Positions 57,348 to 64,000 of a stretch of DNA of 64,000 nucleotides are shown in pieces. The stretch lies in contig NW_020312003.1 of NCBI RefSeq assembly GCF_003144115.1, forward strand, positions 1 to 64,000. Direction: 5' to 3'. Every line of letters starts with the position of its first letter. Position 1 is the stretch's first letter. The notes beneath the pieces are model-generated. The model did no database searches. It was not told where the DNA came from and was given only the letters and a program-made list of their open reading frames with translations. The translations under genes and the position numbers were made by a program. The stretch comes from Tilletiopsis washingtonensis (taxonomy: Eukaryota > Basidiomycota > Exobasidiomycetes > Entylomatales).

Positions 57348-59484
57348 GCTTGGTGATGGTGGTGTGAGGGAGAGGAGGGGACGGCGCCGATGCCGCTGCG
57401 GGGCCCTTCGCTTGCCTGCGCCGCTCCGGCTTCTTCGGCTGCCGCGCCGACGCGCACGGAGCATCGGCCGATCTGCCGGACGCGCCGCTCCACATGCGTC
57501 TATGTGCACCCTTCCTTCGCGCTCAAGCTGCTGCCTGCCGAGCGTGCTGCTCGGCGAGAAGATGGCCTTGATGCGCAGGCAACATGCTGACGGGCACCGA
57601 GCTGTGGATGTGGCAGAGAAGGTGGCCAGAGGTATGGCAAGAGCAGGCAGAGTCGAGCAGCGGCTGAGGCGGGGCCTCTTCGTCACTCGGCGATGCCTGT
57701 GCCTGGCTGCTGACGCGCGTGGGAACGATCGTCCGGCGCCCCTCCGTCCATGCGTCCTGCGTCGCGATGGCAACTCTGACTCGCAGCTCTTCCGCCTTGA
57801 CCCTCATCTTGCACTGAGCTTTTGAGTGCAAAATGCCGAGAGTACCTTGCAGCATCGCTCGGTGAGCTTCGCGAGCCTTGTCGTCCCGCCTGTGCGCATA
57901 GAACTCTGGCCCTCTGTGTGTGTCGAACGCGCGGTGACATCTCGCAAGACCTCGCGCTGGGGGCCTTGAGCGGTCGACACGACAGCGTGATTGAGCGACG
58001 CTGGCATTGTTCGGCCACGTGGCCGCACCGAGACAGCTCCCAACGACCCTGACGGCTGACTCTCTCTCTATTCCGAGCGGATCCGAGCCAGGAAGGTCCC
58101 AGATCAGAGCTCGCGCTGCAGCCGGCCTCCTATCGCGGGTCCGGCTCACGGTGGCTTTGGCACGTGCACGCCACTCGTCGACCTGGACCTCCGTTTGAAG
58201 CCCAGTCTGTCTTGGCAGCGCCTTGGTTCCCACGACAGCGATGCTGGAGGTGGTTCGTAGACGATAGCGGCTCCTCTCAGAGCCGGCCTCGGAGGGGGAG
58301 CTCAGGGCGCGACACGGCCGCGCGCTGTTTCTCTTTCCCGCGCTTGCATGCCGGCCGTCACGCGCGACGCGCCGCACACTTCCTTGAGAGATCACGATAA
58401 GCCGCGCGCCGCACGCGAGGCTTGCGCTCGGCACCGAGCAGAGAGCGGGAGGCCCAGCGCTGCACTGGCACGTGGAGCTGCGGTCTCGCTGCCTTATGCA
58501 GCGAGGCGTGCCTGCGACGCCCTGCACATGCTGATGGTGCCTGGCAATTGGCGCTCCTCCAGCGCGCGGAGCCGCACCTCGAGGCGGGAGCGGCCAAGTC
58601 CAGGGTCCGCCCGGGCGCGTGAGCAAGTCCGGGCTGCGATATCGCGGCGCTGGGCTGAGCGCCAGACGCAGGCACGCAGCACCCGCAGCCTCAGCCTGCA
58701 GCGCTGCGTCGTCGGGCAATTGCGGCGTGCTGCGTCGATGGCCGAAGCCACTCGCTGCCCGCTGAGCTGCGTCTAGAAGCCCTCTCATCCGGCCTCGGAG
58801 CCTCGGCGGCGAGCTGGCACTGCTGCTGCCTTGCTCTCGCACTCCTCTCCTGCGGAAGCGAGCCCCTGCAGCCACGCGGCGCCGGCGCCGAGAGGCGCGT
58901 GCGGCCCGGCGGCGCATGAGCGCGGGGCCCTGCGGCATGAGCGAGGCTGGGGGTGCGCCAGCAGCAGCGCCAGGGGCGGGGCTCGCTGCACCTCCGGCTG
59001 CCATCCACCCACCGCTCGGCTCCGAGCACACTCCCGCCTCGGTGAGGGTGCAGCGCCAGCAGGCGCAGCCAGCCAACGCGCTGGCTTATCGATCCGCTCG
59101 GCCAGCGCAGCAGCCACCGGCGCCGTCGCAGCGAGTGCCCGCCGAATGTGGGGCCAGCGAGCCGGGCAAGGGCTAATCGCGGGAACGCGCTGCGGCGCCA
59201 GGCACAGATTGGCCGTCGCCGCCGCCGACGCTCGCCTCACCCCTGGGCGATCGCACGGCTCTCGCACCCACGCGCGCGTCGCGCTCCTGCGCGGGGCATG
59301 CTGCGATGCACCTCCGCAGTCGGAGGCGCCACCGTCCTGGACCACGCCAGTCCGGGAGCGTCGCCGTGTATCGCGCTATCGCCAGGGCTGGCGCCTCAAG
59401 GCCTTAAAGACGGAGGTGCTCGACGTAGACACTGCTCCGTCCGCACCACCCATCCCTCCGACTCACCACCCCTAGTTCCCCATC
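57348..59484. promoter_or_regulatory. Shared 5' region of the carboxypeptidase and amino-acid permease genes, 2.1 kb
   Basis: A long divergent spacer between two genes that both supply amino acids. Open frames up to 517 codons (57523-59076, minus strand) exist but look like composition artefacts: Arg/Ala/Cys-rich, no domain, and interleaved with equally long frames on the other strand. No TATA box was found. Clear GATA-factor clusters could not be made out by eye. Confidence 0.4.
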
Positions 59485-61603
59485 ATGACCAAGGCTCCCG
59501 CTCTCGGCGTGGCCATCGGCGACAGCGCCGATGCGCACCTGCCCTCGCCGTTCCGCAGCGACGTCTCGCTCGCCGAGTACATGTACTAGTAAGTTGCGCC
59601 TGGCCTCCGCCTGCCGCCGACGATAGCTGATCACCTTCCTCCAGCGCACGCCTGCAGCGCGAGGAGGAGCAGCTGCGCGCCTCGGGCCAGAGCATCCGCA
59701 GCGCGACGCCCGAGAGCACGAGCAAGGACGACGCCGAGAAGGGCCCCACCACGCTCGACCACGACTACCCGGCCGCCGCGGCCGACGACGGCCTCGCGTC
59801 GCCGCAGTTCGACGGCCTCAGCGCCGCGCAGCGCCGCGTCACCCATGAGCTGCTCAAGCTGCGCAACACCGAGTGGAAGGGCGTCCTCTTCCTCATCTGC
59901 TGCGACATCCTCGGCCCCTTCAACGCGCCGTATGCCATCGCGCAGATGGGCTTGGTGCCCGGCGTGATCCTCGTGAGTCGGTCCACAGCTGCGCCAGTCC
60001 CGTCCCGGTTGCTCACCCTACTGCCGCAGTACATCGTCATGGGCATGACGGCCTTCTGGGGCGCCATGCTGCTCCTCATGCTCTTCCTCAAGCTCGACTC
60101 GGCGCGCTACCCGCTGCGCACGTACGGCGACCTGGCCACGCGCCTGCTCGGCCCGTGGATGGGCGGCATCGCCATTGCGCTGTGAGTCGATCTGGCCGGG
60201 CGCGACGCTGTGCCATCGTGCGAGGCCTTGCCACTCACCCTTCCTTCTCTCCAGGCAAGCCATTCAGCTGGTCATCAACGTCGGTATCATCTGCCTGAGC
60301 AATGGCCAGGCGCTCTCGCAGATCGTCACCGGCTCCGGACGCACCATGTGCTTCTCGCTCGCCGTGTCCGTCACCATGTTCCTCGGCATGATCACCGGAC
60401 AGATCCGCACGCTGCGCAACGTCGGACACTTTGCCACGGCGTCGGTCGGCCTCAACATCGTCATCTGCCTCATGTGCATGATCGGCGCCGCCAAGTACGG
60501 GCCCAACATCGCCGCGGCGCAGGCGGCGTTCGGCGAGGACTACCCCTGGAGCAACGGCACGCCGGTGATCATTGAGGCATTCGTCAGCACTCCGCTGCAG
60601 GCGACGCTCGTCGGCCTGGGCAACGCCGTATTTGCGTTCGGCGGCGCCTCGATCTTCCTCGAAATCCTCTCCGAGATGAAGAACCCGCGCGATTTTTGGA
60701 AGAGCGCCCTCATCGGACAGTCCCTCATCCTCGTCGTGTACCTGGTGATGGCGACGACGGTGTATAGGTGAGTCTGGCCAAATCACCTTGGCGCATCATT
60801 GCTAATGTCGCGCCGTCAGCAAACAGGGGCAATTCTCGATGCCGGCCGCCTATCTCGGCCTCAACTCGTACGGACTGCAGACTGCTGCCAACGCGATGTC
60901 AATTGTGACGCTGTCGATCGCCGCGCTGCTCTACGGCAACATTGGCCTCAAGGTGCTCTACAAGCTCGTCGTCGAGGGCGCGCTGAAGGGCCCGACGCTC
61001 AGCACGCGCCGCGGACGCATGCTCTGGTCGCCGCTCATCATCGTGTACTGGGGCCTGGCCTTCGTGGTGCGTCGTTCGCCGTTGGTCTGGCTGGCGAAGC
61101 TTTGCTGACGCGTCGCCCTCTCCAGATCGGCTCCAGCATCCCGCAGCTCGGAGGCCTGACCGCCGTGCTCGGCTTCGTCTGCATCGGCGCCTTCTCGTTT
61201 GCCTTCCCCTTCCGTGAGTCGCTCTGGCTGGTCAGCGCTCGGGCGATGACTGACGCACTCACCCCGGCCTGCAGAGTTCACCCTGACGTACTTCCTCAAG
61301 CGCGACGCGCAGCTGCCCGAGGAGGCCTTCGAGCCCGGCCGCGAGAGCGTCACCGTCGACTCGTGGGTCAGTGCCTCGCGCTGGCGCCGCGCCATCACGA
61401 CGGGCGACGTGGACCTGACGCTCGGCCTGCGCGCCAAGCCGTTCCTCGTGCACGGCACGTGGGTCAAGGTGCTGCTGCTCGTCTGCTGTCTCGCCAGCTA
61501 CGCCCTCGCCGGCCTCGGCCTCTACGGCACCGTGCTGGCCCTCGCCGATGCCTTCAGCGGCGGAGGCGCGGCAACCAGCTTCGGCTGCGCGGCGCCCTCG
61601 TAG
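59485..61603 (+). CDS. Amino-acid permease, AAAP family (fungal MTR-like)
   Basis: Seven exons: 59485-59588, 59645-59972, 60030-60181, 60255-60767, 60820-61066, 61126-61213 and 61275-61603; 586 residues. A cytosolic N-tail of about 110 residues is followed by about eleven predicted membrane segments. Landmarks are CCDILGPFNAPYAIAQMGLVPG (TM1), IVMGMTAFWGAMLLLMLFL, INVGIICLSNGQALSQI, AVFAFGGASIFLEILSEMKNPRDFWKS, YGNIGLKVLYK and SSIPQLGGLTAVLGFVCIG. The AFGG..IFLEI..EMKNP block is typical of fungal Aa_trans proteins such as Neurospora MTR, a neutral and aromatic amino-acid permease of the plasma membrane. Substrate not determined. The start codon follows a CCCATC leader, and the tail ends shortly after the last membrane helix. 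Confidence 0.9.
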
Positions 61604-61843
61604 GCGCGGGTTTTACGCCGGCTCCCGTTCCTTCTTGGCGAGGCGCGGCACCTCTTCCTCCTCTCCTCCCTCTTTCCTCCTCCGTCTCTGGCGTCACTGT
61701 GTTCCGATACCTCGCTCCTGGCTTCACTTTATGCGTTTACTCCTGATGAGCTTGTTTGATCTATGTTTCATTCCTCACTGCTCGGTGGGTGTCAGCCGGC
61801 TGGACTTGCCGCGCAGTCCTCATGGCTGCGTGTGCCGTCTGAC
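61604..61843. terminator. Convergent 3' flanks of the permease and IF-3 genes
   Basis: 240 nt between two converging stop codons, pyrimidine-rich on the plus strand in 61629-61680 and more AT-rich around 61720-61780. The AT-rich part is the likely site of 3'-end processing for both genes. No discrete polyadenylation signal can be assigned. Confidence 0.4.
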
Positions 61844-62593
61844 TCACGTAGCAGCTGCTCCCGGCCCCCGCCCCTTGGCCGTCTCAAACGAGACCGTCGC
61901 CTGACTCTCGTTGCGCAGCATCTCGACCTCGCCCTTGCGGCGCACATGCAGCGTCTCCGACGGCGGCTCGTCGCACAGAAAGGCGGCAATGTGCGCCAGC
62001 AGCTCGGCGCGGCTGGCGGCCGTGCTGCCGCCGCGCACGCCCTTGCCCGTCTTGCTGATGATCTTGACGTCGACGCGAGCGCCGATGCCCTTGCGGTGCA
62101 GGTGCTGGCGCGCCTGCTGCAGGCGGTGCTGCACGTCGTGCGGCGTGGCGCTCCAGGTGAGCACGAGCTCCTTGATGGCGCCGGCGCCCTTGGCTGTGGG
62201 CGCAGCATCACCAGCGGCCCCGCCGGCGGCGGCCAGCTTCTTCTCTGCGCGGCGGGCCTTCTCCTTGTCGAACTCGGCCTTCTTGTCGACGAGGCGGCAG
62301 ATGGGCAGCGTCTCGTCGTCGCCGGCGCTGACCTGCTGCAGCCAGTAGCGCGTGGGGTCGATGGAGCGCAGGATCGACGCCGGCGACTGCGGCTGCTCGT
62401 GCAGCGAGCCCGTGTCGGGGTCGACGAGGCGCACAAGGCGCGCCCGGATGGCGTGGTCGCGGATCGGCGGCGCGGCCAGGCGCACTGCTGAAGCGTGCAG
62501 CGGCCGCACGGCCAGCGGCTGGCGCGAGCTCGAGGCGAGGAGCGAGCGGCGGCCGAGCGCGGCGCTGAGCCGCAGCGGGGCGAGTGCGGCCAT
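61844..62593 (-). CDS. Mitochondrial translation initiation factor IF-3
   Basis: A single exon of 249 residues. It begins with an Arg/Ser/Ala-rich, acid-poor presequence of about 40 residues (LRLSAALGRRSLLASSSRQP), as for mitochondrial import. The IF-3 N-terminal domain follows (IRDHAIRARLVRLVDPDTG, then ICRLVDKKAEFDKEKARRAEKK linker helix) and then the C-terminal alpha/beta domain (KELVLTWSATPHDVQHRL, GARVDVKIISKTGKG). mtIF3 dissociates the 55S ribosome and helps select the initiation codon in mitochondria. An Ala/Gly-rich insert sits between linker and C-domain. Fungal mtIF3 diverges strongly, but both IF-3 halves are visible. Head-to-head with SPT3, 182 nt between the start codons. Confidence 0.87.
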   Translation of the reverse strand: MAALAPLRLSAALGRRSLLASSSRQPLAVRPLHASAVRLAAPPIRDHAIRARLVRLVDPDTGSLHEQPQSPASILRSIDPTRYWLQQVSAGDDETLPICRLVDKKAEFDKEKARRAEKKLAAAGGAAGDAAPTAKGAGAIKELVLTWSATPHDVQHRLQQARQHLHRKGIGARVDVKIISKTGKGVRGGSTAASRAELLAHIAAFLCDEPPSETLHVRRKGEVEMLRNESQATVSFETAKGRGPGAAAT

Positions 62594-62775
62594 GGTGTGG
62601 TGATGGGAAGAAGGAGCAGCGCGGCACGAAGGAGAGCAGCGCGCACGCGACTCGATCGCCTCGACTCACCTCGCCGCTGCTCCACACGCCGCGCGCCTCG
62701 CTTCCGACCACCACCTCCGCCGCGCTCAACGCACACCCAGGCCAGCGCACGCTCGCCTCTGCGCCCGCGGCCAGC
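62594..62775. promoter_or_regulatory. Bidirectional promoter region of IF-3 and SPT3
   Basis: Only 182 nt between divergent start codons, with a pyrimidine-rich plus strand (62665-62720). Both core promoters must overlap here. Confidence 0.55.
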
Positions 62776-64000
62776 ATGTCCGTCGCGCCCGAGGAGGCCG
62801 CCGTGCCCGTCGCGGATGCGCCGCAGTACCGCTACCTGCAGGAGATCTCGCAGATGGTGCGTCGCGCCGCTGCCGGTGCGGCGAGGGCTGCCTGACGCGC
62901 GGCGTGCAGATCTTTGTGTTTGCAGGCATCACCGATCCGCACACAGACGTCGTCAAGCTCGGTGCGTCACACGTGCTTCTGCAACGCCGCATGGGCTGAC
63001 GCAGCCCCGCAGTGGAGGACATTGTGCGCTGCCAGGTGCTCGAGCTCGTGCGTCACAGGTGTGCGGCTCGCATGTGCTCTCAACTCACGCCTCTCGTCGC
63101 CAGATCATCCAGTCGCGCCGCCTCTCGCAGCGCCGCGCCTCGCGCACCGTCGCGCCCGAGGACCTCATCTTCCTCATCCGCACCGACCGCGCAAAGGTGA
63201 ACCGCCTCAAGACGTACCTCAGCTGGAAGGACGTGCGCAAGAACGCAAAGGACAGCGAGGGCGGCGAGGCGGGCGAGGAGGATGCGGGTGAGTGGGCACA
63301 GGCGCAGTGCATCGTCTCAGCCCGCATGTCTGCATAGAGGGCATGCATGGCTGACGCTGCATGGCAGAGGCGCTGCCCCGTTCGAAAGCCAAGAAGATCC
63401 GCCTGCCGTGGGAGCTGAGCACCATGTTCTCCGAGCATCTCACGAGCGGCGCCTCGGCCTCGGCGGCCGCGGGCATCATGGAGCAGGAGGAGGAGGACGA
63501 CGAGGACGACGTCGAGGCGCTCGAGGACAGCCTGCAGCGCCTGCGCGACGCCGACGAGGCGACGCGGCGCATGACGCGCGAGGAGTACGTGCACTACTCG
63601 GAGTGCCGCCAGGCGTCCTTCACCTTCCGCAAGAGTGGGTGTGGAGCGTCTTTGAGCGCCACAGCATGCAGCTGATGCCCTCTTCCTGTCGGCAGGCAAG
63701 AAGTTCCGCGACTTCATCAACTTTGCCGCGTACAGCGACGTCAAGCCCAACGACGACATCATCGACATCCTCGGCTTTCTGGCGTTCGAGGTGGTGCGCG
63801 AGCTGTGCGTCGGCGCCATGGCCATCAAGGCCGAGCTCGAGGGCTCGTCTGCCGCCGGGCCGTCACGCACTGTCGCACCCGCTGCCTCGTCGTCGTCGCT
63901 CGACGGCGAGACGCGCGAAGACGGCGCGGCAGGCAGTAGCAGCACGGGCGGCAAGCGGCGCCTCGACTCGCCCGAGGAGAGCCGTGCGGGCGCAAAGCGG
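62776..64000 (+). CDS. SPT3: SAGA subunit Spt3 (histone-fold), 3' end beyond the window
   Basis: Exons so far: 62776-62856, 62910-62961, 63013-63047, 63104-63287, 63368-63634 and 63696 onwards, with the frame still open at 64000. The first histone-fold is rebuilt across four exons: RYLQEISQMIFVFAGITDPH, KLVEDIVRCQVLELIIQSRR, then RTVAPEDLIFLIRTDRAKVNRL. After it come the Spt3 signature YLSWKDVRKNAK, the KKIRLPWELSTMFSE block and the second histone-fold (KKFRDFINF, KPNDDIIDILGFLAFEVVRELC). An acidic insert separates the two folds. Spt3 helps SAGA deliver TBP to promoters; TRA1, encoded about 16 kb to the left, is in the same complex. Exon 3 is only 35 nt. The C-terminal part is missing because the window ends. 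Confidence 0.93.

Noticed and set aside
57523-59076. A 517-codon minus-strand frame as a gene
   Set aside because: No family resemblance and a biased composition; overlapping frames of similar length occur on the other strand.
1-64000. Transposons, viral relics, rRNA, CRISPR or centromere-like repeats
   Set aside because: No integrase, reverse transcriptase, transposase, terminal repeats or tandem arrays other than the telomere and short microsatellites were seen.

Overview
This window is the left end of a nuclear chromosome from a GC-rich fungus, most likely a basidiomycete. Positions 1-95 are a perfect tract of the C-rich telomere strand (CCCTAA units), so base 1 is at or near the physical chromosome end. 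The genes are densely packed and carry many short introns, typically about 45-75 nt, with GTGAGT/GTGCGT-type donors, CTGAC-like branch sites close to the 3' end and CAG acceptors. Intron density, gene content (TRA1, SPT3, KCS1, PIK1, MMM1, ASH2/BRE2, VPS2, RER1) and base composition fit Basidiomycota. Placement in Ustilaginomycotina is a guess I cannot test here. I recognised no transposon, viral relic, rRNA, tRNA or CRISPR.

Layout, left to right: telomere (1-95); a fatty acid hydroxylase-family gene whose 5' end is cut off by the telomere (+); an Mtm1/SLC25A39-40-type mitochondrial carrier (-); an amidase-signature hydrolase with 14-nt and 5-nt microexons (+); a LONRF-type double-RING plus LON-domain protein (-); the KCS1 inositol-polyphosphate kinase (-); a small secreted, probably GPI-anchored cysteine protein (-); the ESCRT-III subunit VPS2 (+); an intronless adenylation-thiolation-reductase-reductase enzyme of the ATRR type (-); the COMPASS subunit ASH2/BRE2 (+); an aldo-keto reductase (-); TRA1 (-); PIK1 phosphatidylinositol 4-kinase (+); RER1 (-); the ERMES subunit MMM1 (+); a carboxypeptidase S-like M20 peptidase (-); an AAAP amino-acid permease (+); mitochondrial IF-3 (-); and the 5' part of SPT3 (+), which runs off the right edge.

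These are mostly single-copy housekeeping genes and I see no biosynthetic cluster. Functional themes recur. Chromatin is represented by TRA1 and SPT3 (both SAGA subunits) and ASH2/BRE2. Phosphoinositide, inositol and membrane trafficking is represented by KCS1, PIK1, VPS2, RER1 and MMM1. Mitochondria are represented by the MTM1-like carrier and IF-3. Several pairs are head to head and probably share promoter regions: MTM1-like/amidase, secreted protein/VPS2, ATRR/ASH2, TRA1/PIK1, RER1/MMM1, CPS1/permease and IF-3/SPT3.

Most notable are the telomere seeded directly inside a protein-coding gene with no subtelomeric buffer, the 5-nt microexon restoring a conserved amidase motif, and the ATRR-like enzyme whose adenylation domain lacks the usual alpha-amine-binding Asp. 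All exon coordinates were worked out by hand from splice signals, reading frame and family motifs, without transcript data. Because the DNA is so GC-rich, very long antisense and intergenic open frames occur throughout and were treated as artefacts.
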